A DNA stretch of 64,000 nucleotides from Blautia sp. SC05B48 (GCF_005848555.1 NZ_CP040518.1:2681501-2745500); one strand, 5' to 3'. Shown: positions 36,300-46,418, counted from the stretch's first letter. The notes: generated from the letters alone by a model not told the origin. Program-made: numbers and translations.

Positions 36300-36523
36300 G
36301 ATCGGCTCCTTGATCTTTATTATTTCAACAGTTTTCAGGCACTGCTTTTTTATGAAGTTAAAAAAATAACAATCAGCGTCTATTGTATGAAGCGGCGACA
36401 AAAATGTCAAGAGGTTAAAAAGATTTTCGATGCTTATGAATGATTTTTGTTGTGCAATTTGTTTGCTTTTGTGAGGCTAAAGGTTAAAATTATGTAAAAA
36501 TTATCGTAAAATAAGATCTTCTG

Positions 36524-36532
36524 TGGTATAAT
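36524..36532 (+). promoter_or_regulatory. Extended -10 promoter of the PPK2 gene
   Basis: TGGTATAAT at 36524-36532 with no good -35. The start would fall near 36539, which rules out the in-frame ATG at 36533. Confidence 0.5.
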
Positions 36533-36568
36533 ATGAATATTCAAAAAATTCAAGGAAGGACGATGCAG

Positions 36569-38041
36569 ATGTTGAAAAACTGGAACCCGGAACAGATTCC
36601 GGAAAAAGAGGATATCAAAGTGCGTTTAAGTGCTGCAAGAACCAGATTATATGAATTGCAGATGGCTCTGAAAGAGCATAAGATTCCGGTGATCGTGCTG
36701 TTTGAAGGCTGGGGAGCTTCCGGAAAAGGAAGTACCATAAGTAAGGTGATCAAGAATATCGATCCTCGTTTCTTCAAAGTTGCGACTATGTCAGCACCTA
36801 CAGAGGAAGAACTTCGGAAACCATTTCTTTACCGATATTTCAGGGAAATCCCGGAAGCGGGCAAGTTTACATTCCTGGATTCAGGATGGATGGATCAGAC
36901 CTGTCGTGAACGTATGGATAAAAAGCTGAAGGGTGACAATTATTCAAAACGGATTGACAGTATCCGGAGATTTGAACGTCAGCTGACGGATAATGGATAT
37001 GTACTCCTGAAATTTTTTATACAGATCGACCGGAAAGAACAGGAAAAACGTATGGGCATCCTTCTGGAAAGCAAGGATACCAGATGGAGAGTCAATGAAT
37101 ATGATCTCTGGCAGAATGATCATTATAAGAAGTGCAGAAAGATTTTCGACCAGTATATGCAGGATACCAATACATCTGCGGCTCCATGGTATATTGTCGA
37201 TGCCGGTGACCGGAAGTGGGCAGAACTGCAGGTACTGGAAACCATGATCAGCAATATAGAGGTTGCCATGGAAAACAGCAAACATGCAGTGCCGATCCTG
37301 CAGAATGTTTTTCCTCTGGTGGAGATGCCCAGATTAAGCGAGATTCCTCTGGATGGAAAAGAAGTGGGGGATGAAGAGTACAAGGCTGAGCTTAAGGAAC
37401 TGCAGGCAAAGCTTGGAAGCCTGCATAACCGTCTTTACCGAAAAAGAGTGCCTGTGATCATCACCTATGAAGGCTGGGATGCTGCCGGAAAGGGAGGAAA
37501 TATCAAGAGGATCACGGAGGCTCTTGATCCCCGTGGATTTGAGGTATATCCTATCGCAAGTCCGGAGCCTCATGAAAAAGCCCGTCATTATCTGTGGCGT
37601 TTCTGGACAAGGCTTCCCAAGGATGGTCACATTGCCATCTTTGACCGGACGTGGTACGGAAGAGTGATGGTAGAACGTCTGGAGGGCTTCTGCAGCGAGA
37701 ATGACTGGAGACGTGCCTACAATGAGATCAATGAATTTGAGAAGGAGCTTTCTGACTGGGGCGCTGTGATCGTGAAATTCTGGGTCCACATTGATAAGGA
37801 CACCCAGCTTGCCAGGTTCAACGACCGCCAGAGCAATCCGGAAAAACAGTGGAAGATCACGGATGAGGACTGGAGAAACCGTGAAAAATGGGATCAGTAT
37901 GAAACAGCAGTAGATGAGATGCTTCAGAAAACCAGTACTGCTTATGCACCATGGCACATTCTGGAATCCGTAGATAAGAAATATGCAAGGCTGAAGGCGC
38001 TTCGGATCGTGATCGAAGAAATTGAGAAAGCGCTGAAATAA
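36569..38041 (+). CDS. Two-domain polyphosphate kinase 2 (polyphosphate:AMP phosphotransferase)
   Basis: A 490-residue protein made of two PPK2 domains. Each has a Walker A: FEGWGASGKGST in the first and YEGWDAAGKGGN in the second. The Walker B/lid motif is canonical only in the second (IFDRTWYGRVMVERLEGF); the first has LDSGWMDQTCRER, so catalysis is likely in the C-terminal half. Fused proteins of this type (class II) convert AMP to ADP with polyphosphate. ATG 36569 is favoured, 8 bp after GGAAGGA. Separate from other genes and followed by a strong terminator. Confidence 0.87.
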   Translation: MLKNWNPEQIPEKEDIKVRLSAARTRLYELQMALKEHKIPVIVLFEGWGASGKGSTISKVIKNIDPRFFKVATMSAPTEEELRKPFLYRYFREIPEAGKFTFLDSGWMDQTCRERMDKKLKGDNYSKRIDSIRRFERQLTDNGYVLLKFFIQIDRKEQEKRMGILLESKDTRWRVNEYDLWQNDHYKKCRKIFDQYMQDTNTSAAPWYIVDAGDRKWAELQVLETMISNIEVAMENSKHAVPILQNVFPLVEMPRLSEIPLDGKEVGDEEYKAELKELQAKLGSLHNRLYRKRVPVIITYEGWDAAGKGGNIKRITEALDPRGFEVYPIASPEPHEKARHYLWRFWTRLPKDGHIAIFDRTWYGRVMVERLEGFCSENDWRRAYNEINEFEKELSDWGAVIVKFWVHIDKDTQLARFNDRQSNPEKQWKITDEDWRNREKWDQYETAVDEMLQKTSTAYAPWHILESVDKKYARLKALRIVIEEIEKALK

Positions 38042-38046
38042 GAGAT

Positions 38047-38088
38047 AAAAGCTGCGGCAGGATAACAGATATTCTGCTGCAGCTTTTT
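38047..38088 (+). terminator. Terminator of the PPK2 gene
   Basis: AAAAGCTGCGGCAG pairs with CTGCTGCAGCTTTTT, one wobble. Confidence 0.85.
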
Positions 38089-38105
38089 GTCTGAAGAGAG
38101 ATGAA

Positions 38106-38885
38106 TCAATTCCGGAGATAGTTTCGCATACTGCGAAGAGCATGTTTTTCCAGTCGGCTGACCTGAGCCTGGGAGATACCAATCTCATCAGCTACCTCCA
38201 TTTGGGTTTTTCCCTCGTAGAAGCGGAGATCGATAATGTGACGTTCACGCTCTCCAAGCCGGTTCATGGCATCTCGAAGAGAAATATCCTCCACCCAGTT
38301 TTCTTCCAGGTTCTTTTTATCACTGATCTGATCCATAACATATAGGGTATCTCCGCCTTCGGAATACACGGGCTCAAAAAGGCTTACCGGGCTCTGGATC
38401 GCATCCATGGCATAGACGATCATTTCCTTGTCGATACCGATCTCATCAGCGATTTCTGCAATGGTAGGCTCTTTGAGATGCTGCCGCATATAGTTTTCCC
38501 GGGTATAGATGGTTTTGTAAGCGATATCCCGCAGAGAACGGCTGACCCGTATGCTGTTGTTATCACGGAGATATCTTCGGATCTCTCCGATGATCATGGG
38601 AACTGCATAGGTGGAAAATTTTACCTGAAGAGTGGTGTCGAAATTATCGATCGCTTTGATCAGGCCGATGCAGCCGATCTGAAAAAGGTCATCCGGATTT
38701 TCACTGCTGTTCTGAAAACGCCGGATCACGCTTAAAACAAGCCGCAGATTGCCTTTGATGTACAATTCCCTGGCTTCTTCATCGCCAGCTTTGATTCTTT
38801 TAAAGAGCTCCGCCTTTTCTTCCTGATCGAGAACGGGAAGGGTTGAGGTATTTACTCCGCAGATTTCAACTTTATTCAGTGCCAT
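38106..38885 (-). CDS. sigG: Sporulation sigma factor SigG
   Basis: A 259-residue sigma-70-family factor. It opens with NKVEICGVNTSTLPVL, the region conserved in SigG proteins, then region 2 (GNLRLVLSVIRRF, DDLFQIGCIGLIKAIDNFD, KFSTYAVPMIIGEIRRYLRDN), region 3 and a region 4 HTH (QMEVADEIGISQAQVSRLEKHAL). SigG drives late forespore transcription. A ymxH-like gene lies directly upstream on the same strand, a linkage common in clostridia. In many relatives spoIIGA and sigE also precede sigG; they are not here. Confidence 0.95.
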   Translation of the reverse strand: MALNKVEICGVNTSTLPVLDQEEKAELFKRIKAGDEEARELYIKGNLRLVLSVIRRFQNSSENPDDLFQIGCIGLIKAIDNFDTTLQVKFSTYAVPMIIGEIRRYLRDNNSIRVSRSLRDIAYKTIYTRENYMRQHLKEPTIAEIADEIGIDKEMIVYAMDAIQSPVSLFEPVYSEGGDTLYVMDQISDKKNLEENWVEDISLRDAMNRLGERERHIIDLRFYEGKTQMEVADEIGISQAQVSRLEKHALRSMRNYLRN

Positions 38886-38998
38886 CTTAGAATCCTCCTT
38901 GTCTTGTCAGTACATTAAGATGATTCTCAGAGGGCGGTTGAAATATACTTTTTCAGGGAAAATATAAAAAATAAAGGGCCTTGACAATAAGGAGGTAT

Positions 38999-39253
38999 TT
39001 ATTCTCCGGACAGCAGTTTTTCATTACGGAAATCAACAAGGATGATATCTTCGCCGATCTGGCGGATGCAGTCCCATGGAATGGAATATTCATTTTCTTT
39101 GGAAAAACACCAGCAAAATTTTCCCGGTTCCGGCATGATCAGGGCTTTCAGACGTGCGGTTTCACAGCAGAATTCCACATCAAGAGGGCAGCCAAGACTG
39201 CGGCAGGTATGGATATTGATCACTTCTTTTTGTTTCAGCTCACAGATGCGCAT
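38999..39253 (-). CDS. YlmC/YmxH family sporulation-associated PRC-barrel protein
   Basis: An 84-residue protein resembling the YlmC/YmxH family: MRICELKQKEVINIH, GCPLDVEF, a PRC-barrel-like beta fold ending EDIILVDF. Members are found in spore formers next to sigma genes; the function is unclear. Several Cys residues (RSLGC, EFCCET, FCWCF) are notable. It precedes sigG by 113 bp on the same strand and may share its transcript. Confidence 0.8.
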   Translation of the reverse strand: MRICELKQKEVINIHTCRSLGCPLDVEFCCETARLKALIMPEPGKFCWCFSKENEYSIPWDCIRQIGEDIILVDFRNEKLLSGE

Positions 39254-39312
39254 AAATTCATCACCTGGTATGATTTTATGGAAAATCTGTAAAATTTATG
39301 CAAGTCCGATTA

Positions 39313-39342
39313 TTGACACATTATGTGCATTTATTTTATAAT
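39313..39342 (+). promoter_or_regulatory. nrdR promoter
   Basis: TTGACA at 39313-39318, 18-bp spacer, TATAAT at 39337-39342. Confidence 0.7.
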
Positions 39343-39391
39343 AAAAACGAATTTAGTAATGATTTACTGATCCGGAAAGGGGGAGAGTTCC

Positions 39392-39841
39392 GTGAGATGT
39401 CCGTTCTGTAACCAGGATAATACAAGAGTTGTAGATTCCAGACCTGTAGAGGATACCAATTCCATCCGCCGCCGCCGTCTCTGTGATGCCTGCGGAAAGC
39501 GTTTTACAACTTATGAGAAGGTGGAAACGATTCCGCTGACTGTGATCAAGAAGGATCAGAACCGGGAAAGCTATAAACGTTCCAAGATCCAGGATGGTGT
39601 TCTTCGTGCCTGCTATAAGCGCCCCATTCCCATTGAGAGAGTGGAAGAGATGATCGATTCCATAGAAGGAGATATTTTCCGGTCAGAAGACCGTGAGATC
39701 AGCAGTACCAAGATCGGAGAGATCGTTATGGAGCATCTGAAGGATCTGGATGCGGTGGCGTATGTACGCTTTGCGTCTGTATACAGAGAGTTTAAAGATG
39801 TCAGTACCTTTATGGATGAGCTGAAGAAGCTGATCAATTAA
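39392..39841 (+). CDS. nrdR: Transcriptional repressor NrdR
   Basis: A 149-residue NrdR with the N-terminal zinc ribbon (CPFC...CDAC, MRCPFCNQDNTRVVDSRP) and the ATP-cone (VIKKDQNRESYKRSKIQDGVLRAC). It represses ribonucleotide reductase genes when dATP/ATP is bound. GTG at 39392 is the start, preceded by AAGGGGGAG; the protein then begins exactly at the zinc ribbon as in relatives. No nrd genes are in the window. A clear terminator follows. Confidence 0.95.
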   Translation: MRCPFCNQDNTRVVDSRPVEDTNSIRRRRLCDACGKRFTTYEKVETIPLTVIKKDQNRESYKRSKIQDGVLRACYKRPIPIERVEEMIDSIEGDIFRSEDREISSTKIGEIVMEHLKDLDAVAYVRFASVYREFKDVSTFMDELKKLIN

Positions 39842-39878
39842 GAGATTAAATGAATAGACCGCAAATGCAGGAGATTTC

Positions 39879-39911
39879 AGGCCGATTGTCAAAAGACAAC
39901 CGGCCTTTTTT
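39879..39911 (+). terminator. Terminator of nrdR
   Basis: AGGCCGATTGTC, loop AAAA, GACAACCGGCCT, then T6. Confidence 0.88.
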
Positions 39912-39912
39912 G

Positions 39913-39977
39913 AACGCAGATCGCGAAGCGACTGCGTTCATGAGCAAGTAGCGAAGCGGATTGCGAATGTCCGCTTT
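39913..39977. repeat. Dispersed repeat copy A with two hairpins
   Basis: A GAACGCA...TGCGTTC hairpin (39913-39939) is followed by ATGAGCAAGTAGCGAAGCGG and a second hairpin AAGCGGA/TCCGCTT (39954-39976). The part 39940-39977 matches the inverse of 42883-42920 with about 80 percent identity by eye. Non-coding. Confidence 0.6.
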
Positions 39978-40020
39978 ACACATGAATGTTTGATTTTTCA
40001 GAGATCGTAAAAGTGGATAC

Positions 40021-40063
40021 AAAAAAACAGGAACCGCCTGGGAAAAATCCTCTGCGGTCCCTG
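40021..40063 (-). terminator. Terminator of gdhA
   Basis: On the minus strand CAGGGACCGC pairs with GCGGTTCCTG and runs into T7. Confidence 0.8.
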
Positions 40064-40097
40064 CTATAAATATACATTAATGATTCAGGAAACTTAA

Positions 40098-41495
<1,398 letters not shown>

Positions 41496-41652
41496 TTAAC
41501 ATGCTAAAAAAGGGAAGTGCTAAATTTGATTTTTTTAAATTTTTATTTCTTGCGTTGAAAGCCTAAATGTGAGATGATATAGAATAAATATTTTTTGACT
41601 ATGAAATTAAAATGGTTAAATAATAGTGAAAATTAGAAGAGGAGTGGTTTTT

Positions 41653-42870
41653 ATGAGAACATTCGGGAAATCATCAAAGCTTGACAACGTGCTGTACGAT
41701 GTGCGCGGACCGGTTGTGGATGAGGCTGCCAGAATGGAAGAAGATGGAATGGAGATTCTGAAGCTGAATATTGGTAATCCGTATCCATTTGGGTTTTCAG
41801 CACCTCAGGAAGTGATCCTGGATATGCTGAGTAATGTTCGTACTTCCCAGGGATATTCCGATTCCAAGGGCATTTTTTCTGCAAGAAAAGCGATCATGCA
41901 GTATGCACAGCTTCGCGGGATCCCGGGAGTTACCATTAATGATATTTATACGGGAAATGGTGTCAGTGAACTGATCAACCTCTGTATGCAGGCGCTGCTT
42001 GATAACGGGGATGAGATCCTGATCCCGGCTCCGGATTATCCGCTGTGGACAGCTACTGCAACACTGGCAGGCGGAAATGTAGTTCATTATATCTGTGACG
42101 AACAGTCTGACTGGTATCCGGATATTGAGGATATCAAGAGCAAGATCACACCAAGGACCAAGGCGATCGTTATCATCAATCCCAATAACCCTACAGGTGC
42201 AGTATATCCGAAGGAGATCCTGGAACAGATTGCAGACATTGCAAGAGAAAATGAGCTGATCATCTTTTCTGATGAGATCTATGACCGTCTTGTTATGGAT
42301 GGATATAAACATACATCGATTGCATCCCTTGCACCCGATGTGTTCTGTGTAACATTTTCAGGATTGTCCAAGTCTCATATGATCGCAGGTTTCCGCATCG
42401 GATGGATGATTTTAAGTGGTGCAAAAAGTAAGGCGAAGGGTTATATAGAGGGAATCAATATGCTCTCTTCCATGCGTCTCTGTTCAAATGTTCCGGCACA
42501 GTCCATTGTACAGACTGCACTTGGCGGATATCAGAGTGTCAATGAATATACGCAGCCGGGCGGACGTGTTTATGAGCAGAGAGACTTTATTTACAAGGCA
42601 CTGAATGATATTCCGGGAATTTCCGTTGTAAAACCACATGCGGCATTTTATATATTCCCGAAGATCGATACTGAGAAATTCAATATTTTCAATGATGAAC
42701 AGTTTGCTTTGGATTTTCTTCATGAGAAACAGGTGCTTGTTGTTCCGGGCAAGGGATTCAACTGGAACCAGCCGGATCACTTCCGTATTGTTTATCTGCC
42801 GGATATCCGCCAGCTTGACAAGGCAATGAAGAAGATGAAAGAGTTCTTTGCTACATATAAGCAGGGCTGA
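41653..42870 (+). CDS. alaA: AlaA-like pyridoxal-phosphate aminotransferase
   Basis: A 405-residue class I/II aminotransferase. It has the substrate Asn region NPNNPTGAVYP, the Asp/Tyr pair SDEIYDRLV, the PLP Lys in SGLSKSHMIAGFRIGW, and the Arg carboxylate-binding region at the C-terminus (DHFRIVYLP). Its closest known type is glutamate-pyruvate transaminase AlaA, forming alanine from pyruvate and glutamate. ATG 41653 follows GAGGAG; the in-frame GTG at 41626 is too far upstream of that site. Divergent to gdhA. Confidence 0.88.
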   Translation: MRTFGKSSKLDNVLYDVRGPVVDEAARMEEDGMEILKLNIGNPYPFGFSAPQEVILDMLSNVRTSQGYSDSKGIFSARKAIMQYAQLRGIPGVTINDIYTGNGVSELINLCMQALLDNGDEILIPAPDYPLWTATATLAGGNVVHYICDEQSDWYPDIEDIKSKITPRTKAIVIINPNNPTGAVYPKEILEQIADIARENELIIFSDEIYDRLVMDGYKHTSIASLAPDVFCVTFSGLSKSHMIAGFRIGWMILSGAKSKAKGYIEGINMLSSMRLCSNVPAQSIVQTALGGYQSVNEYTQPGGRVYEQRDFIYKALNDIPGISVVKPHAAFYIFPKIDTEKFNIFNDEQFALDFLHEKQVLVVPGKGFNWNQPDHFRIVYLPDIRQLDKAMKKMKEFFATYKQG

Positions 42871-42882
42871 TCGCAGATAGAC

Positions 42883-42920
42883 AAGAAGAGATTTGCGATC
42901 CGCATTCGCTGCCTGCTCAT
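42883..42920. repeat. Dispersed repeat copy B
   Basis: The inverse complement starts ATGAGCAGGCAGCGAATGCG and matches copy A at 39940-39977. It lies right after the aminotransferase stop and before a hairpin. Confidence 0.55.
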
Positions 42921-42956
42921 AACCGATAAACTGTAAAGCAGGTATTCGGTTATATT
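42919..42956 (+). terminator. Terminator-like hairpin after alaA
   Basis: ATAACCGA (42919-42926) pairs with TCGGTTAT (42946-42953), followed by ATTTTC. Confidence 0.55.
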
Positions 42957-42963
42957 TTCGGCA

Positions 42964-42992
42964 TAGACCGGAACCGAAAAAAATGTTATAAT
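42964..42992 (+). promoter_or_regulatory. Citrate synthase promoter
   Basis: TAGACC at 42964-42969, 17-bp spacer, extended -10 TGTTATAAT at 42984-42992. The start would be near 42999. Confidence 0.55.
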
Positions 42993-43001
42993 ATATCTGA
43001 A

Positions 43002-43028
43002 ATATCCCGGCCAGCTACGCCGGGATAT
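43002..43028 (+). other. Hairpin at the 5' end of the citrate synthase mRNA
   Basis: ATATCCCGGC and GCCGGGATAT form a perfect 10-bp stem with a 7-nt loop only a few bases after the predicted start. It may stabilise the mRNA 5' end or be an operator. Confidence 0.55.
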
Positions 43029-43117
43029 ACAAATAAGACCAGAATTGCTTGAGAGGGGAATGAGGAGGGACCGTTATCGAACAGCAATAAAACAGAAATC
43101 GAAAGGGGAAATAACTG

Positions 43118-44479
43118 ATGAGCAAATTCAACATGAAAGTGACACCTGAGATTGAGAAACTTACCCAGATCTGTCGTGAGAATGACAAACTGGATCTGTC
43201 TTTATATGGTAAATACGATGTCAAGCGAGGCTTGCGTGACCTGAATGGAAAGGGTGTCCTTGCAGGACTGACCCAGATCTCCAATGTCCAGGCAACGAAG
43301 ATCGTGGACGGAAAAGAGGTTCCCTGCGCAGGTAAGCTTTCTTATCGCGGGTATGACATTAAGGATCTGACAAATGGTTTTATCAATGACCGGCGCTTCG
43401 GCTTTGAGGAAGTAACCTATCTGCTTCTTTTCGGAAAGCTTCCGGATCAGGAAGAACTGAATGGATTTTCCGGGATTCTTGCGAACCAGCGTATGCTTCC
43501 GCGGAATTTTGTAAGGGATGTCATTATGAAGGCACCATCCAGAGATATTATGAACGCTCTGTCAAGAAGCGTGCTGACACTTTATTCCTACGACAAAGAC
43601 CCGGATAATATTGAACTGGAGAATGTGCTCCGTCAGTGTATCAACCTGATCAGTGTTTTCCCGCTGTTATCTGTTTATGCATATCAGGCCTATAACCACT
43701 ATGAGAGAGGCGAGAGTCTTTATATCCATCAGCCTAAAAAGGAGCTTTCCACAGCTGAGAATATCCTGCGTCTGTTAAGACCGGATAAGAAGTATACGGC
43801 ACTGGAGGCAGAGATCCTTGATATTGCTCTGATCCTTCATATGGAGCATGGCGGTGGTAATAACTCTACTTTTACTACACATGTGGTTTCCTCTTCCGGG
43901 ACAGATACGTATTCTGCGATCGCGGCAGCACTAGGTTCTCTGAAAGGCCCGAAACACGGCGGTGCCAACATCAAAGTCGTAAAAATGTTTAACGATATGC
44001 GTAAACATGTACATGACTACAGTGATGAAGAGGAGATCAGTGCATACCTTAAGAAGCTTCTTCATAAAGAGGCCTTTGATAAACGTGGACTGATCTATGG
44101 TATGGGACATGCGATCTATTCTGTTTCAGATCCACGTGCAGAAGTCTTTAAAGGCTATGTGGAACAGCTTGCAAGAGAAAAGGGCAGAATGAAGGATTAT
44201 CAGCTGTATGCTGCAGTAGAGCGTCTTGCACCAAAGGTTATCGCAGAGGAGCGTAAGATCTATAAGGGTGTCAGTGCCAATGTGGATTTTTACAGCGGAT
44301 TTGTTTACAGCATGCTGGATCTGCCGCTGGAGCTTTACACACCGATGTTTGCTATTGCACGTATCGTAGGCTGGAGCGCACATCGTATGGAAGAGCTTAT
44401 CAATGTGGATAAGATCATCCGTCCCGCATATAAGAATGTCCTTCCGGAAGCAGAGTATATTCCTCTTTGCGAGCGATAG
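43118..44479 (+). CDS. gltA: Citrate/2-methylcitrate synthase
   Basis: A 453-residue citrate synthase of the kind usual in clostridia, with an N-terminal extension of about 60 residues. The catalytic residues are His in MEHGGGNNSTF, His in MGHAIYSVSDPRA and Asp in VSANVDFYSG. It condenses oxaloacetate and acetyl-CoA. SD AAAGGGG precedes ATG 43118. No aconitase or isocitrate dehydrogenase is near, whereas gdhA is 2 kb away, so supply of 2-oxoglutarate for glutamate fits. Confidence 0.93.
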   Translation: MSKFNMKVTPEIEKLTQICRENDKLDLSLYGKYDVKRGLRDLNGKGVLAGLTQISNVQATKIVDGKEVPCAGKLSYRGYDIKDLTNGFINDRRFGFEEVTYLLLFGKLPDQEELNGFSGILANQRMLPRNFVRDVIMKAPSRDIMNALSRSVLTLYSYDKDPDNIELENVLRQCINLISVFPLLSVYAYQAYNHYERGESLYIHQPKKELSTAENILRLLRPDKKYTALEAEILDIALILHMEHGGGNNSTFTTHVVSSSGTDTYSAIAAALGSLKGPKHGGANIKVVKMFNDMRKHVHDYSDEEEISAYLKKLLHKEAFDKRGLIYGMGHAIYSVSDPRAEVFKGYVEQLAREKGRMKDYQLYAAVERLAPKVIAEERKIYKGVSANVDFYSGFVYSMLDLPLELYTPMFAIARIVGWSAHRMEELINVDKIIRPAYKNVLPEAEYIPLCER

Positions 44480-44500
44480 GAAAGGACTGAGGTGGAATAG

Positions 44501-45007
44501 ATGTTCAGATGCTTTTTTCCGGATGAATATCTGGATTCTGCGTATGGGATCGATTATGAGAAGCTTTACAGAGAAGGATACAGAGGGCTGCTCTTTGATA
44601 TCGATAATACCATTGTTCCCCACGGGGCACCGGCAGATGACCGGGCAAAGAAACTGTTTGAAAAGCTGAGGGCTCTCGGGTTTCGATACTGTTTTGTATC
44701 CAATAACCAGAAACCTCGTGTGGAGCCCTTTGCCAAAGCAGTAGAGGGGGATTTTATAGAAAATGCCCATAAACCGGCTGTGAAAAATTATAAAAAAGCC
44801 TGCCAGGTGATCGGAATCGATCTTGACAGGACGATCTTTATAGGAGATCAGTTGTTTACGGATATTTATGGAGCAAAGAGAGCAGGGATCCGGACGATCC
44901 TTGTGAAACCGATTCATCCAAAAGAGGAGATCCAGATCGTACTGAAGCGATATCTGGAAAAAATAGTATTACATTTTTACCAAAAAGAGGAGGGAAAGAA
45001 TTCATGA
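44501..45007 (+). CDS. yqeG: YqeG family HAD-IIIA phosphatase
   Basis: A 168-residue HAD hydrolase. Motif I is LLFDIDNTIVPHG with the nucleophile Asp, motif II FVSNNQ, motif III Lys around KPAVKNY, motif IV FIGDQLFTDIYGAKRAG. YqeG proteins are related to mitochondrial phosphatidylglycerophosphate phosphatase, so a membrane-lipid role is possible. It follows the citrate synthase by 21 bp and overlaps the next gene by four bases (ATGA). Confidence 0.88.
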   Translation: MFRCFFPDEYLDSAYGIDYEKLYREGYRGLLFDIDNTIVPHGAPADDRAKKLFEKLRALGFRYCFVSNNQKPRVEPFAKAVEGDFIENAHKPAVKNYKKACQVIGIDLDRTIFIGDQLFTDIYGAKRAGIRTILVKPIHPKEEIQIVLKRYLEKIVLHFYQKEEGKNS

Positions 45008-45513
45008 ACCATATTGTAATCATCGGCTTTATGGGTTCAGGAAAGACACGAGTTGGAAAGAGACTGGCGAAGGACCTGGGGCTTCCGTTTATTGACGTGG
45101 ACAGACTGATCGTGAAAAAAATGAACATGTCAGTAAAGGAGGTATTTGAACGCTTTGGAGAAGCATTTTACCGTGCGCTGGAGACTATGGCAGTCAAGGA
45201 ACTGTCCACAGACAGCGAACGGAAGGTAATCTCTGTAAGTGCGGGATTGCCTCTTCAGGAGCAGAACCAGAAATATCTCCAGAGTATGGGAACGATCATC
45301 TATCTGAAGGGATCTGCTGCAACGTTGATCAAACGTCTGGAAGGAAGTAACAATCCCACATTGGAAGGAACTGAGAATAAAGAAGAGAAGATCAAGAAAC
45401 TTCTGAAACAGAGAGATCCGGTTTATGAGAAGTTTGCGGACATTAAAGTTGTCACAGGAGTGAAGCCTTTTGATGAGCTGATCGCAGAAATTGAAGAAAA
45501 ATTGAAGGCTTAA
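45004..45513 (+). CDS. aroK: Shikimate kinase-like protein
   Basis: A 169-residue P-loop kinase. It has Walker A GFMGSGKT, the IDVDRLI motif with the shikimate-binding Asp, GEAFYRALE with the binding Arg and a C-terminal QRDPVYEKFAD. However the usual GGG motif is SAG here (ISVSAGLPL) and the lid lacks the RPLL element (SNNPTLEG). It may be a degenerate or re-specialised shikimate kinase; the standard annotation would still be aroK. It overlaps yqeG by four bases and is followed by efp after 86 bp. Confidence 0.78.
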   Translation: MNHIVIIGFMGSGKTRVGKRLAKDLGLPFIDVDRLIVKKMNMSVKEVFERFGEAFYRALETMAVKELSTDSERKVISVSAGLPLQEQNQKYLQSMGTIIYLKGSAATLIKRLEGSNNPTLEGTENKEEKIKKLLKQRDPVYEKFADIKVVTGVKPFDELIAEIEEKLKA

Positions 45514-45599
45514 ACAAAAAAACAGTTGAAAAATGGCAAAAGGTATTATAGAATAATCCATAGCGAAAAAGAACCGCATATATTAAGGAGGAAATATTT

Positions 45600-46157
45600 A
45601 TGATTTCAGCAGGTGATTTCAAAAATGGTATCACACTTGAAATTGATGGAAACGTATGTCAGATCGTTGAATTCCAGCATGTAAAACCAGGAAAAGGCGC
45701 AGCCTTTGTAAGAACAAAATACAAGAACATTATCACAGGCTCTGTAGTAGAGAAATCCTTCCGTCCTACAGAGAAATTCCCGGCAGCACGTATTGAGCGT
45801 GTAGATATGCAGTATCTGTATCAGGATGGTGGTTTATACTACTTCATGAATACAGAGACATATGATCAGGTTGGTCTTACAGAGGAGCAGGTTGGCGATT
45901 CTCTGAAATTTGTTAAGGATAATGAGATGGTTAAGGTTTGCTCTCATAACGGAGAGGTATTCGCAATCGAGCCACCTCTTTTTGTAGAGCTTGAGGTTAT
46001 TGAGACAGAGCCAGGATTCGCAGGAAATACAGCACAGGGTGCTACCAAACCGGCAACTGTTGAGACAGGTGCACAGGTTCAGGTTCCTCTGTTCGTAAAC
46101 CAGGGCGACAAACTGAAGATCGATACAAGAACAGGTGAGTATCTCTCACGTGTATAA
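45600..46157 (+). CDS. efp: Elongation factor P
   Basis: A 185-residue EF-P with three beta-barrel domains. The domain I loop carries Lys32 in VKPGKGAAF, the residue at the tip of the loop (modified by different chemistry in different bacteria, and sometimes unmodified). The C-terminal signature [17 protein letters not shown] is intact. It relieves ribosome stalling at polyproline. Strong SD AAGGAGG before ATG 45600; terminator directly after. Confidence 0.97.
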   Translation: MISAGDFKNGITLEIDGNVCQIVEFQHVKPGKGAAFVRTKYKNIITGSVVEKSFRPTEKFPAARIERVDMQYLYQDGGLYYFMNTETYDQVGLTEEQVGDSLKFVKDNEMVKVCSHNGEVFAIEPPLFVELEVIETEPGFAGNTAQGATKPATVETGAQVQVPLFVNQGDKLKIDTRTGEYLSRV

Positions 46158-46163
46158 TGCAGC

Positions 46164-46191
46164 AAAAAACCCGCGTAAGCGGGTTTTTTTG
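46164..46191 (+). terminator. Terminator of efp
   Basis: AAAAAACCCGC, loop GTAA, GCGGGTTTTTTT. Confidence 0.95.
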
Positions 46192-46251
46192 TGCCATAAA
46201 ATTAAAAGATCATTTTGACAGTATTTAAAATACCAAAGTTTGAATGCATAT

Positions 46252-46298
46252 TCCAGACTGTACAGGTAAGAAAAAACTGTACAGTCTGGACTTTTTTT
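46252..46298 (+). terminator. Second strong hairpin with T7 downstream of efp
   Basis: TCCAGACTGTACAG (46252-46265) and CTGTACAGTCTGGA (46277-46290) form a perfect 14-bp stem followed by CTTTTTTT. It has no obvious own gene, and lies between efp and the ssrA promoter. Confidence 0.85.
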
Positions 46299-46307
46299 GA
46301 AATATCC

Positions 46308-46335
46308 TTGACACGAAAAATCATTCTGGTATAAT
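46308..46335 (+). promoter_or_regulatory. ssrA promoter
   Basis: TTGACA at 46308-46313, 16-bp spacer, TATAAT at 46330-46335 with an extended TGG before it. Near-consensus, fitting a highly expressed stable RNA. Confidence 0.85.
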
Positions 46336-46382
46336 TAAACCCAGTCAAAAAACTGACTAAGAAGTTCGTCTGTCCACCAGAG

Positions 46383-46405
46383 GTGACCGGGAATGATCCG
46401 GTCAC
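46383..46405 (+). other. Hairpin in the tmRNA precursor leader
   Basis: GTGACCGG, loop GAATGAT, CCGGTCAC, ending 13 bases before the mature tmRNA 5' end. It is probably removed with the 5' leader by RNase P. Confidence 0.55.
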
Positions 46406-46418
46406 AGAAGTCTTTTAA

